Source: Congeria kusceri (taxonomy: Eukaryota; Mollusca; Bivalvia; Myida; Dreissenidae). From it: a DNA stretch of 64,000 nt. Shown here one piece after another: positions 35,901-48,118 of the stretch. Position numbers and translations under genes: made by a program. The stretch spans positions 19,925,701 to 19,989,700 of the forward strand of contig CM051028.1 in assembly GCA_027627225.1 (NCBI GenBank), written 5' to 3'. How positions within the stretch are numbered: the stretch's first letter is position 1; every line of letters begins with the position of its first letter. The notes beneath the pieces were generated by a model. The model was not told where the DNA came from. It did not search any database and was given only the letters and a program-made list of their open reading frames with translations.

Positions 35901-38538
35901 TGATTTGGTCACCTGCTGTGAGCCCTGAATTACCTAATTATTATAATACTAATTTCATACGTTATTAATAAGCAAGTAATCTGCCGAAAGCCTTAGGTAA
36001 AAGTATTAAGTTCATACTAATAACATACATTCACTATGAGCGGGTCATATGGTATAAGCCATAGGAAATAAAAGTATTAATTGAGTGTCATGTGTTTGTA
36101 TAAGTCGGACCAGCTGTCGTGAGACCTAGGTACAAATGTTACAAAAAAGGTATGATCTTGTTTTAGTATACGTTTATATATTTTTGCAAAATACCGTCGT
36201 AATGCCCCTTAATATATCACATATCGTTTTAAAGAAAAATCTGATTGTTGATAGCGTACTTTTAAAAATTGATTAAAGCAGACATAATAAACATAGAGTA
36301 GAAAGACCTTGAATGACTTTGATTGTGACACAAAGCTCCATAGAAAAACCGAAATAAATAACTTTAATTCAGAAAATCCCTCAAATCTATGGCTGTTACA
36401 TGTATTGTTTTTTTTTACGTGTATATGTGTTAAGCTTGAAAATGCTGCTTAGATATATAGTATTTTATCTTTTGTGAACATAAATCATTGGATGTCACAT
36501 ACAATTTGAACCAAAGTGTTCACTAAGGTAAGTACAACGTAAGTTAAGATTTCCATTAGGAGCTTTGTGAAGACAAGCCCAGGTTTAAGGCCAATATATA
36601 TATATATTTTAAGACATAATTCATAAGAATACATACATTTCAAATAAAAAGAAAAATGCATTTTTCACATGCCATACCGTGTTTTCCATGTCTTACAGCC
36701 ATTACGAATATTTTTTATCTTACACATGTGTAAGACAACATTTTGAGCGTTTTCATTGGCTATATATTCTTTGACTGACCAATCGCATGACGTTATTTTG
36801 GTGAAATGACGTCGTCAACATGAAATGACTTCAAGTCAGTATACAGTTTTTGAAGATTTACCTACTAATTTTAGTAACATTAGTAAGCTTTTATTTCATT
36901 TAAACGCGTGTGCTAAAAAAGATGTGACACGAGTTGTCATTTCATACCATATTTTATTTTAAACTCGTCCATGAAATTCGTTAGTGAACATTTTATGGTC
37001 TGGGATTTATAATGACTAACTACTAACTATACGTACGTTACACATGCATGGCTATTCATTGTTAATATCTTTAAACTATACATACAGCACACAAACATGA
37101 CTATTCGTTGTTAATATCTTTGAACTTGACATACACCACACGTGACATGGATATTCGTTCTTTATATATCTGAAATACCGTGTATTTACAGACTAACACA
37201 TGTACACAAGGCTATTCCCAGTCAAATAATAAACCATATTTTGCTTAGGCATGCATTAGAACATATGTTCACTAATTACTAATGCATTTCTCTGTTTCCC
37301 GGATAAAGTTTAAGTTACATAATTACGTTTTGCACAGCCTGAACTTCTAAAATAGGACGTCATAATACACCTAAATGCTTGTTGCTTAACGCTTTGTTGC
37401 AATCGAGTTGCACAATAATTTGTTGTATCAATAGTGGATATAAAAATTATGGACAAAATCAACAACAAAAATATCAGATCATTAATTATAAACGAATTTG
37501 ATGCAGTAATCAAATAACAGCAAATAAATATTTTTTTATAAACAATTCATAAACTTCAACAAAAATTACACTCTTCCTGACGAATGCAGTCGGCCAAAAT
37601 GAGCTCTGAGCTAAAAATATCACAAATATTTATTTTTACAATTATGATTATCCATGACAGTAACAACCAATACCATATCCGGTAGGCTATTTTAAATCTT
37701 CAGTATATAATCTTGGACATGATTTTAACTTGGTACGTACAATGGGTGGTTTTGTAGATCATATCCCAGAAGTGCAACACATGGTCAAATAACACATTGA
37801 ATACCAAGTAAATAAACTTGCCTCAGGCTGTTGGGAGATTTTAATACATTTTAAATTGAGCAAGGCGTGTTACAAAAATACTGACGAAAATGATTGTATT
37901 TGCATTTCTAGAAACAGTGCGTTTACTATAAATTGTTGCTCATATGAGTGAACATCTATAGCGCTCGTTCAGGCGTATAGGTTCGTCATACAGAAAACGT
38001 TTCAGTTAGCTAGAGAGTACACGAAGAGCGCAGAGTTTCGCCAAGGTATGTAAACCAACACAGACATTTCATGATCCAGTTATAGGTTACTCCCATAGCC
38101 ATAGCTATACTTGTAAGTCCTGGGCAAGTGTTGAGATACTTGTATACATGCGCAATGTTTGCTGACGGCGAATTTAGCCATATATAAAAAGTAGCACTAA
38201 ATTAATTGCACGTCTTATTAAATAGACTACCCTTGCCACATCTCCTAATAGTAACCTATCAAAAACATTTGATCGATGGAACAGTTTCATCTTTCCCAAA
38301 TTCCCACAAAGCAGCTCATAGCTTTTTGCGAAAAGTCGCTAACTAAAAACACAAACATAAACAAACAAATCAACATACCCCTCCCTGCGTTTACTTCCCC
38401 TTAGAAGTTGAAATAAAAAAAACTGCCACCACGAAGATCTGCAAGGATGATTTAGAACAATTTCATTGCTTAAAATGATTTTTTTTAAACTTAGTTATAT
38501 TGCATCATTTGTCCAGGTCTACGTATTGATAGCTGAAA
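35901..38538. other. Intergenic / 3' flank of gene 3
   Basis: No coding region recognised. A fragment near 36540-36585 resembles the right end of the MITE at 11885-12022. Bases 37030-37210 hold three loose repeats of 'catggctattcgttgttaatatc'. At 38046 on the plus strand CAAG|GTATGT resembles a splice donor, but I could not link it to any exon. Confidence 0.4.
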
Positions 38539-39708
38539 TTAAAAAAAGAAAGAGATAAATAAAACAAGTAAGCAGAACAACGCAAGAACTGTACGGTGTC
38601 CATGTTGTTTTCTTAATAATGAACACCATGTGATCTGACTCGGATCACGTGGAAGTTCGTGAAACATAACCTTCTTGGCGGAAGTAAAAATGAACTTCTC
38701 GTCACAAAACACATCCCTAAACTGTTTGACGTCAGGTCGATCTTTGGGATCGAATGCCCAGGCTTTGTCCATGATGGCCCGAATATATGGGTTAACCACC
38801 ACACCTTTCGGTATTTCCGGCGCGCTGCTTTTAACGCCGACCTGCGTCTGTGGTTGCAACACCTTGCAGTTCAGGTATGATGTTTCCTCGTAAATGATCT
38901 CGAATACGGTTAATCCAAGGCTATAAATGTCAGCCTGCATCATACCAATCGTATCCAAACGTTCGCATCGAAGAACTTCCGGTGCGGCGTACCGCGGCAC
39001 TCCATGCCAAGAAACGGAGTTTTCCGCCGATTTTTTTTCAAAATGTTTCCACACCGTGCTCAAGCCAAAGTCGGAAATCTTTACAATAATGTCCCCGTTA
39101 TAAGTCCTCGTCATAAGAATGTTACGCGGCTTGAGGTCACAGTGAGCGACATTTTCTCCGTGCAGATAAGCCAGGCCGAGGCAAATCTGACGGATAATTG
39201 CCAGTCGATGATCGTCATCTGTATTGGTTATGCATTTGTTGATATGAATAAAATCAAAGAGAGAATCCGGCATGTATTTCATCACGATACAAAGATTGTC
39301 CGGTTTTTCGTAAGCGCCAATGTACCGCACAATATTCTGATGATCCAATCTACAAAAGAAATGCATTTTCTTCTTGAATGATTCCACTGTCTCCTTTGCA
39401 AGTGTACGGGTATCCATCTCCTTCACCGCCACATCAGTTCCTCGCCACGCCGCCAAATAGACCATGGCAAATCGTCCCTCGCTAATCTTCTCTCGCAATT
39501 GCAGCTCTCTAAAAACAATGGTGGGCTGCATCTCAACTTCTCTTGAGACGGCTTCGACATTCCATTTCGCTTCCTCCTCGTGGCGCATACACTCTGGCAT
39601 GCCTTGAATGTTCGTCACATTTTTCGCGTGGATAGGAAGGTATTGCGGTATCGGTCTGATTTCAAGTAGGCCGATGTCGTCCAATAAATCTTCGACGTAT
39701 CCATGGAA
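38539..39708 (-). CDS. Gene 3, kinase exon with hydrophobic C-terminal tail
   Basis: Acceptor TTTATTTCAG ends at 39709. The exon begins TTCCATGGATAC in phase 0 and reads FHGYVEDLL, aligning with VLGYSDGFL of gene 2. There is no ATG at the start of this frame; it depends on the upstream exon. The glycine loop reads SEGRFAMV (first Gly lost); ATP-binding Lys is in AVKEM; the catalytic loop HCDLKPRN, DFG and APE are intact. After the family's usual end (the equivalent of YIFLK) the frame runs on for about 50 residues and closes with TVLALFCLLVLFISFFF, a 17-residue hydrophobic stretch that could act as a tail anchor. This could be a real membrane-anchored isoform or a stop-loss extension. Probably an active kinase with an atypical glycine loop. 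Confidence 0.87.
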   Translation of the reverse strand, partial: FHGYVEDLLDDIGLLEIRPIPQYLPIHAKNVTNIQGMPECMRHEEEAKWNVEAVSREVEMQPTIVFRELQLREKISEGRFAMVYLAAWRGTDVAVKEMDTRTLAKETVESFKKKMHFFCRLDHQNIVRYIGAYEKPDNLCIVMKYMPDSLFDFIHINKCITNTDDDHRLAIIRQICLGLAYLHGENVAHCDLKPRNILMTRTYNGDIIVKISDFGLSTVWKHFEKKSAENSVSWHGVPRYAAPEVLRCERLDTIGMMQADIYSLGLTVFEIIYEETSYLNCKVLQPQTQVGVKSSAPEIPKGVVVNPYIRAIMDKAWAFDPKDRPDVKQFRDVFCDEKFIFTSAKKVMFHELPRDPSQITWCSLLRKQHGHRTVLALFCLLVLFISFFF

Positions 39709-40716
39709 CTGAAATAAAGACGTTCAGAATATCACGGGGAAAATATTACATTATAAACAAATATTACGAGCCCGACACTTACACATTCATAGTGTATTTA
39801 AAATGTACTAAAACCTTTATACTAACAACTAAAGCTATGACTGAATGTGATAAATGCCCGGACATACAGCCTTGACATAGGTAAAGAGTTTTGCATTTTG
39901 GTGCTTATACAAAAAGCACTGAATTAGTGACACAGTCAATGACCTGCATAAGAGGAAAAACGGGATGGAAATGCACAAAAAAGAGCACCACTAAGAGCGG
40001 ATACTACTACTCGTCTAATTGACATTCTCAGATAACGCAACACTAATAGTTCGAAATCTACAAAAAGAAACATAGTAAATTAAATGTTTAATTAATATAA
40101 GGCTGTTGTTCCAATAGATTCTAAGACAAATGTATTTAAAGGAAAACCTTAAGTCAAAACAATATAATTAATCAATCCATATCCAAAATAGTGTTACGGT
40201 TTTTGCCATACACACACATATCATCGCACTGAAGGAATATGCCTTTTGATTCACTTGTTTTCCATAAAAGTGGAAATGAAGGAAAAACTTAATAAAAATA
40301 TCTCAAGTGGAAAAAGACCATAATTCAGTCAAAATGCATGATATAATTAGGGTTCCTGTCCTATAGATATATCTCATCATGATAAAAATGTATATGTTCC
40401 TGAATATGTGTGAAAATTGTAGCTTGAATAAGTTTAAAGAAACAGTCAAAACATTTTGGAACGCGACGGAATGGGACATGACAAAATGACTCCCATATAG
40501 TCCCCAAACGTGTTTGGTGGGGGTATAATACAGTGCATTTACTCAAGGAAGCATCGCGTGACAACAATCCAGTAAATCGTAAACGTTTCCTACTTTACAA
40601 ATGAGGTCATGTAGTTAATACTTAGATGCACAAAATAAGTATATACATGTGTAAGCTAACTTGACGGACAAGTAGTCGCCTATAAAACACGTTAACCATG
40701 AAGGAACTTTGAAAAC
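39709..40716 (-). other. Gene 3 intron
   Basis: Proposed 1008-base phase-0 intron. No missing repeat exon could be recognised within it on the minus strand. Confidence 0.55.
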
Positions 40717-41622
40717 CTGATAAGCCGGTAAAAGCGTTATACTCCCCACCGGTGTTTCCGCTCTTTCTGCGCTGCGGGTGAAATATTCATCAACGTTGGT
40801 CTTTGTTGTGGAATAATTATACTTGAGCACGCTCCTATTTTCGCATCCTGCACTTAAAGGTCTCTGACAGGAACCATCACCAGACATAAAACTACTTCCT
40901 GCAGGCACCCCGACCCCTCCGACATCATTGACATCATTATCAACGTATGCCTTGGTTGATGAAAGAAATGAATCCCTCGTAGTGTCGCGTTTTGGCACCG
41001 AAAGTCTTTCATGGGGTTCCTGATAAGAAATCACCGGCATCGCCTCATTTTCAACTATGAGGTTGAAATCCTTATCAACGTACATCTGGCTTGAATATGT
41101 AGCTGGTTCATATGTAGAAATTCCCCTACCTCCACCATAGTGACTGCTTATAGAAAATGGCATACTATCCCTAGGCATGCGGTTGCTCTCATTGTCGACG
41201 TATGTCTTGCTTGAATATAAAGTCGGCTCAAATATTGATCTATCAGTACTGCTCTTCAAAAATGGCACACTTTCCCTCGTTGAGGAATACCGGGAATGTG
41301 CTGTGCTGTCGTTTTCTGTAATTGAAGGTCTTTCTCGGGGCTCCTGCTTAGCAATCACCATATTCCCCAATGGCATCTCAATACCTCCGAAATACTGATA
41401 CGTATGCGGCTCAAATATTGAAATACAATTGCCGCCACTGTTCTGCGAAACTGGCAAACTGCCCTTCGGCATGCCCACCCGTCCAAGAGCTCGGTTGCGT
41501 TTGTTGTCTACATATTCTGCGCAATAAGAAGCTCCACTTGCTTTCGAGATAACCATACTGCCGACTGGCATCCCCACCCGACCAACCCGCCGATTATACG
41601 CGTTGTCTACGTACGTCCGCAT
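40717..41622 (-). CDS. Gene 3, N-terminal repeat exon with eroded repeats
   Basis: Start ATG 41622 (MRTYVDNAYNRRVGRVGMP) follows an acceptor (TGTTGCAG, exon start about 41633), as in gene 4. Repeats 1 and 2 are well kept (the second starts YVDNKRNRALGRVGMPKGS). About five later copies are badly eroded (for example YVDNESNRMPRDSMP and YVDKDFNLIVENEAMP), losing the GRVG core. The frame is open to 40615, but the best phase-0 donor is CAG|GTTTTC at 40717/40716, which joins the kinase exon at 39708 across a 1008-base intron and gives about 691 residues. The basic tail found before the splice in genes 2 and 4 (VSKET...) is missing. The donor is weak, so the exon end is uncertain. Confidence 0.75.
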
Positions 41623-41633
41623 TGCCGGTTAGT

Positions 41634-44062
41634 CTGCAACATGTGTGTTATTTATATAATACAATATACATATGACTCAATTCTCAATTCTCCTCCACAA
41701 AAGCTGCACAGAAGGATCGTTTACGAATACAACATTCAGTCGAGAAGGTAATGCACTAACAATATGAGAAACACGACTTCGCGTGGAGCGCAAAGCAATA
41801 TGCAAAATAAATAAATAAATGTAATACCAATCTAATAAACAAGCAAGATAACAAGTGCATACAAGCAAATGAAAAGACATTGCAGGAACGTAACTCCCTA
41901 AAATATTTTGAACCGGAGCTTGTCAACAACTGGGCTTTGAATTGATTGATATTGTTTTCTTTAAATTGATAGGGCAAGGTTAACAGAGAAGATTCACAAT
42001 TCACGCGATTAAATTGGATTTCTCTCTAAAAATTAAAGGGACCGGAACATACTGACGATATGCCAAATTACGTGCGGTAAGTATATAGAAAATACCAGCG
42101 ATTCCGATGTTCGAGCCGAGCAAGATAAATTTGTCTGTATTGAACGCTAATCCTTGTATTGTATTTATCCCATCATTTTTTTCTCCAAACTGTATTAAAC
42201 TAATGTATAACAAGTGTGGAGTTCATATACTACTGGTATAACTACTTTTACTAGTATTGAATACAAAATGTACGAATTGTAATAAGGAAGTACTAGTATT
42301 CCAAAGAATCTAGAAATACCATAAATACAACTTAGGCTGCTAACTGGTTTGATCTATAAGTTTGTATTATTACTACAAAATTATAATCGAATAGTAACTT
42401 TCACAATGAAAAGAACCTTTAAAGTCAACAAAGACACTATTGCGCAATGATCCTTACAATTTATGATCAAGAAATAAATTAATACAAAATTTATTACCTT
42501 GACCTTTCTGTTTGTTTTAAAAACTCTGAAACGAAACATGTGACTTTGTGTGTCTGCTAATTGAATCTTATTGTTTCGGAAAACATGTTTGCATATTTTA
42601 AATGCAATGTATGTAAATTATCTTCAAATGACTGGCCAGAGAATGCGATCGACAAAAGTAAACAATGCGACTGCATCATGTTACGGAAAATAAAACGTCG
42701 ACAAAAGTAAACAATGCGACTGCATCATGTTACGGAAAATAAAACGTAGACAAACATGCGACATGTATATTAACACAGTGTGGAACTACAGCTAAGTTTA
42801 TCCCAAGAGGGGTGGGGTTATTTTGTCAATGTCAACGTGAAGATGGGATAAAGTTAAATACAACTCCGGTGAGCAAAGAAAAGAACAGTTCACGTCATTA
42901 AGAACTCAATCGGCATACCTATCATTAACATTCCGATGAAATGCACAATTGAGCTTTGGATGGGCCAATAGTACCAAAGTTAATAAAAAGCCTATAAAGC
43001 CTTATGAAGAAACAGTGAAGCGAAATGCGTTGCACTCTGTTATATGTGTACAACTCCGTTAGAATAGTTGGACCAAAATAGATCAATTGTATCCGAAACG
43101 TAAATTTGTTTTAGTTATTATTATTTAAACAATATGTGATTGAGATTCGACATAGAGAAGAATAATGCATAATGAAAGAGACTAAACTCCGTCGACAATA
43201 ATGGACCGGACCAATATCCGGATAGTAATCCAGACAGACAAGCGGACGCACGAACGGTCGCACAGACTGACACACACAGACAGACACTCATTCAGACAAG
43301 AATGAGAAAAACCGACATGTCTCCTCTACGAAAGTCACATAATATACCATAAGACGACTTCAGTTTACTCCAGTTTAATAATTGGTAAAGAAAAATCATT
43401 AAAATGAATACCTTAACTGGAAACACGTACAACTAAAAAAGAACACAAACAAAAACAAACAAACTAACTAATATCGGTTAGAGTACTCTCGGTTTACGAA
43501 ATTACGCGAATGACAAAATATACAAAGTAATATACAATACATTTGCTCGTTAGTAAAACAACTCCAAATCAAATCACCGATATATTTCCAGCATTATTTC
43601 GACACTATTCCATTTCACCGTAATTTTTTTGAAGTTAAAATCCACTGGTATAGAATTAATGTTTAACTAGTCTAACGCATGTGATTACCTTTCCACATAG
43701 ACTGGTAACATGATTCAAACAAATATATTCAGTAACGAATTCGATTCCACTGACAATTACCTCTACATGCTCTATTATTGTGCCATTTTATTGATCTGGC
43801 ACTCGTTAATCTCCGGTAGCTGATTTATTTATATCGGTTTAACGTTTATCTAGCGTGTAGTCATAAAACATAAGCACATGTATGTTTTTTTATAATTTCT
43901 TTACAATATATTTGAATGTTTAATGATTTATTATACTTACTTTATAACACAGTTATATAACACACAAGGCAGTTATTTGTCTCTAGACATATTCGCCTTT
44001 ATCAAAAATTCCGTTTATCGACACGTGATCTTTTCACCGTTCTATAAATATCAGAAACTATA
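41634..44062. other. Region between gene 3 and the Mab-21 remnant
   Basis: AT-rich. A 48-base unit (CGACAAAAGTAAACAATGCG...) is tandemly doubled at about 42650-42750. Bases 43195-43310 end in ACGCACGAACGG/ACAGACAGACA runs typical of the dispersed arrays seen elsewhere. No coding region supported. Confidence 0.45.
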
Positions 44063-44230
44063 ATGTTCTGTCGAAGAAAATTAAATCCAACTTATTTGAG
44101 ACGGATACTTACAAGCGGAGGTATTTATAAGACATATACCTCCACAAACAAACCATATAAGAATAACGAAATTCCAGAAACATCTCCAGGAAAGAAGCCC
44201 TTATTACCATCCGCTAGTCCTTTATTTCAG
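44063..44230 (+). CDS. Possible first coding exon, unassigned
   Basis: A TATA-like CTATAAATATC at about 44042 precedes an ATG at 44063. The frame runs 56 codons (MFCRRKLNPTYLRR...) to a strong donor (TTTCAG|GTAAGTG, 44230/44231). The basic N-terminus would suit a targeting sequence, but I recognise no domain. It precedes the broken Mab-21 region, yet I cannot show that they belong together. It may be chance. Confidence 0.25.
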
Positions 44231-44449
44231 GTAAGTGACCAATTGCCTATACAATACAGGATATTATTATATACCTATTGATATCATCCAATCAGCTGTC
44301 ATGCAAAAGGTCACCTGGTCTGCATGGACGTATAATATTCCACGGATTATGTTTCATGCTTTCACGCAGAAGGTCACCTGGTCTACATGGACGTACAAAC
44401 CCAACGGACATACAATATCCCACGGACGTACAATATCCCACGGATTATT

Positions 44450-45698
44450 TTTCTGTTCAGTGGCGAATGTCTACGAACAAATTGGAACGTTTGCTCATGT
44501 TTGATCTAAATCCAATACAAATGAAGACATACGTTCTGTGCAAAATGTTGAAGAAGGAATTCCTATCACCTCTGGTTGATGAAAGAGTGAGCACGTTTGT
44601 ATTGTCTAAACACACTTGGAAGGTTTAGACGCATTTGTCCACACTATACAATCGCATCCGTCAATCTGTTTGCTGAAAAGCCTGAAGTGAACGATTTCAA
44701 GGTTTTGATAGCAGAGCTTACGAAGATAATCATTTCGATTGTACATTGCATCCATAACATAACCATGGACAATGTAGGATAGATTGTCAGACATGTATGG
44801 AGCATTAATTTCAAACTGCGAAGCACACTATCGGAAGAAGATCATTTTAGGCTGTTTAAGGGCAATGAAAAATGCACTTTATGGAATTATATGTTATCGT
44901 GCGCTTTAACGTGAGACGCAAATGGTCAAAAGAAAATTTGCTATTTACGTGTCGCAAATATATTGGAAATTCAGAATGGACGCGAATACAGTGTTGAACG
45001 TGAATTTGTATATTAAACATCTTGAACATTCTAGCTTTGTTGTTTTCAGTAATTCGAATTTACACAAGATGTAATTATAAGAATTGAGGACATGATAACA
45101 CCAGACATTGTGCAAATGTCACCAGCGTGTATAATCGAGGCGGATAAAGACATAAGCACAACATTAAAAATAACAAATTTCTTTACTAGATTCACAGAAA
45201 AGACAATATATTATGTAGTGATCACAAGACACGAAATGAACTGCCTTCCGAAACATCTAATATATGGAATATACAGGACAATTACAGAAGAAGACGAAAA
45301 ACAACTCAGTAGTGCTGACAAAATTTGATGGAGTCTGCCATTTACCGATCCAATTCCGTTCCTTTATTATCTACAATATTTATCGAAATGTAACTAGGGG
45401 ACATTTTGCTATTAAAAGGTTTCATGAATATATTTTGAAACGTGACAATCCTAATTATTATCGCTGTCTCGATACTGCCATCAACATGCTAGCGAACATT
45501 GCTGAATTAGAGAACCGCTTTTCTGAAGAATGGTTTACATATCGGATGTCCGTAAAGGTGGTGCCACGCAATAATGCCACCTATTGGCATTTGTTTGATT
45601 ACTTGGGAAATATGAATATTCAAACGCTATTGATTATAGCGATAGCTAGCAAAAACTTGAAAACCAAGAAAGGCATGAATTTGATGTATGTATGAATG
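44450..45698 (+). pseudogene. Broken Mab-21 / cGAS-like family gene (C-terminal half)
   Basis: Pieces in three frames, in the correct order, resemble the Mab-21 domain proteins greatly expanded in bivalves. About 44450-44625: QWRMSTNKLERLLMFDLN followed by KTYVLCKMLKKEF, the helical region after the nucleotidyltransferase core. 44636-44782: PHYTIASVNLFAEK...ITMDNVG. 44785-44905: DRLSDMYGALISNCE in another frame. 45055-45328: DIVQMSPACIIEADKDIST...YGIYRTITEEDE. 45315-45698: a TPR-like helical end, TAINMLANIAELENRFSEEW...ATYWHLFDYLG. At least three frameshifts and an internal deletion of about 40 codons (near 44625) break it, and the catalytic N-terminal half is absent. Identification rests on recalled family motifs. 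Intact members act in development (Mab-21) or nucleic-acid sensing (cGAS-like receptors); this copy should be non-functional. Confidence 0.72.
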
Positions 45699-45726
45699 TA
45701 TTCATATATAGATTTCATCGCATAAA

Positions 45727-46674
45727 CCCATAGGCACTTTCACCTAGACCTTTTTTGATTGCGGTTTTCTCAAAAATGACCAATCGGATCGGTTTGAAAT
45801 TTTGTATAGCCCCGTCATACACAATTTCCAATACAGGTAGGATACAAATTGAACGGTTCAGTGATCATTTATATTTCCTCGTGCTCTTGGGTGTCAAAAC
45901 TAATAATTGCACGAGAAAATCGTGGTGAATGTAGAAATTCGATGCAGTTTATAATGAAAGTGTTTAACAACAACATTCCAACCAAAAAACATTTAACAAC
46001 AATTATTTCATGCATAACACCATCCCACAATGAAAATCGATTTAAAAAAAAAAAGTAAATCACGTGCAAATTAATCTGCAATATTATCCAATCAGAGTAC
46101 TTGGATATCAAGTGATTAACGTTTAACCTATTTTACACAAAGAACCACGTGGTAAACTTAGAATCTGTTTGTGATATTTGATTTATGTAAATTAATCCGT
46201 TAACAATAGTAAGAGAGCAGTTTAAAATGTTAGTGGCAACACCTGGAAAGGGCTACTATGCAGTATTCAGTAAGCGTGCGCGCCATTGGTATATATGAGG
46301 CCGCATTCCACGTACTTAGATATGGAGTAATTATTATAAGATAAACTTTCTCTGTATTTAGATTGAAATTTATTAAATCATTATTTTTAACGAGTTTAAA
46401 TCAAAATAAAAGAAAAATAACGAACGTATTTGATCTTAATTTCTACCAGTAAAATTAACTTTATTTCGTTTTCGCTTTTTTGCGAATTTTTGTTTTGATA
46501 TTGTGTTTTATTTTTGTAAAATTTTGTATGAAAACAAAATTTTAGACATAGGAAATTAAATGCATCGAAGTCTTATATATTATTTTGTGTTCTTGAAAGG
46601 TTTTGAAAAATTCGGGCTAAAAATACAAAAGTTATAGCTGATTAGGCGACGGTCTAGTTAGAAGTGCCTATGGG
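45727..46674. mobile_element. Candidate non-autonomous DNA transposon with 25-bp inverted ends
   Basis: Left end CCCATAGGCACTTTCACCTA and right end (inverse of CCCATAGGCACTTCTAACTA) are inverted repeats over about 27 bases. The 948-base interior is AT-rich, with no transposase and only short open frames. A target duplication is not obvious. It lies just after the Mab-21 remnant. Confidence 0.6.
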
Positions 46675-48118
46675 TGTATGTGGTTATTGTTTTCACGTGA
46701 TTGACCTTGACTAATGACAAGTGCACTTGTGAATAAACTAACATTTTTGAGCAGACGATAAAAGCGTGATTTTGTATACGTTTGCACGCATGGGAATATA
46801 GTTTATTATCATTTGATCGGATCCATTGACGAAAAAGGGGAGGCAGTGATTATGCTCGACCGATGGAGGAATCTTACCGGTATTTGATGAAAGAACGATA
46901 TGCAGTATGTAAACTTAGTTGTTTGCGTACACATATCCACAAACAGCCTTCACAAACATGCAATTAGATGGGTAGACGCGGAATTATTGCGTGCCAGTTC
47001 GTAATGTAAATACACGCCAGTGAGCCATCCGCCTCTTTATCCATCACATACAAGTGTCTAAATTGCCTTTAACCCAAGTACCGCAATGTCACTGGGAGTA
47101 GGCAGATGTCTCAATAGAGCACCGGGAGTATTTTATCAAATGCAACTAAACCGAACCCGTAACCGTTTCGTCCGATTAGACCGACATTGATAATGCATGA
47201 AACCGCAGAGGGTCAAAGATTCGGTTAACTACAGAGGCGTTGATAATCATTCTCCAGATAGCTTGAATCGGATAGCAGAAACATCATAAACTATTTGTAG
47301 GCGTGAGTTCGAATCCTACTGGAACCATTTCGTCCAAAATTTTGTTTGACTTTGTATGTACTTTGGTTCTTTAGGATTCCGTCAATAAATTGTTGATAAT
47401 TGAAAAATGTATTCGATAAAAGTTGGAAATTGTCTTGTTTTAATATAATATATATCTATATATATGCGTGCGAAATACGTCCATATGCCTCTTTAAAACA
47501 TTCTTACATTTCTCTGCACATAGATGTTCTTTCATTTTAATAAGATATATGTTTTTATTTATGCCACTACACGCGTTTCTGTTGCAAGATTAAATGATGT
47601 GTCTTTAATATTCTGAATCGATTTGCCCTGTGGTTTTATTTAAACTTTTTTCTGTTTTTTTTTATATTATCAAATATCACAACACACATTCAACTATCAA
47701 AATAAATACCCTAATGCTCAGGGAAGTAAACTTTGATTTTTATCACCCATGCGAAATGGTTCTTGGTATTACGGAGATTAAAAAAGTAGTTTGCAGTCGC
47801 AAATTTAACACAAACACACAAACACTCGATCGTTGTGTATGAACGAGCTACTGTAAAATATATAATACTGATATACGTAACTTCCCTTTTGTGAACAAAA
47901 GATTTTCAGAAAACCAATACGTGTGCAAAACGGTCGAAATCTGCTTTTACCATTCTGTGCTCTGGTAAGTCTTTGTTTTATTTGTAACACTGAAAACATT
48001 GACTTTATTAATAATATTTACTGAATAGTAAATGTGTTCGTTTATGTGTTTTATACACGTGCGTGCGTTTTTGAATTGTTACTACATGTATTTATTATGC
48101 CATATATAACTTGGTGTG
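46675..48118. other. Intergenic, no gene recognised
   Basis: A B-box-like GTGAGTTCGAATCCTAC at about 47303 suggests an old tRNA-derived fragment. A TA run near 47450. No supported coding region. Confidence 0.4.

Noticed and set aside
38030..38055. Splice donor CAAG|GTATGT on the plus strand as part of a first exon
   Set aside because: No open frame or partner exon could be connected; a lone donor match is expected by chance.
40361..40567. Minus-strand open frame in the gene 3 intron as a missing repeat-tail exon
   Set aside because: Its residues do not align with the tail of genes 2 or 4 and it lacks flanking splice sites in phase 0.
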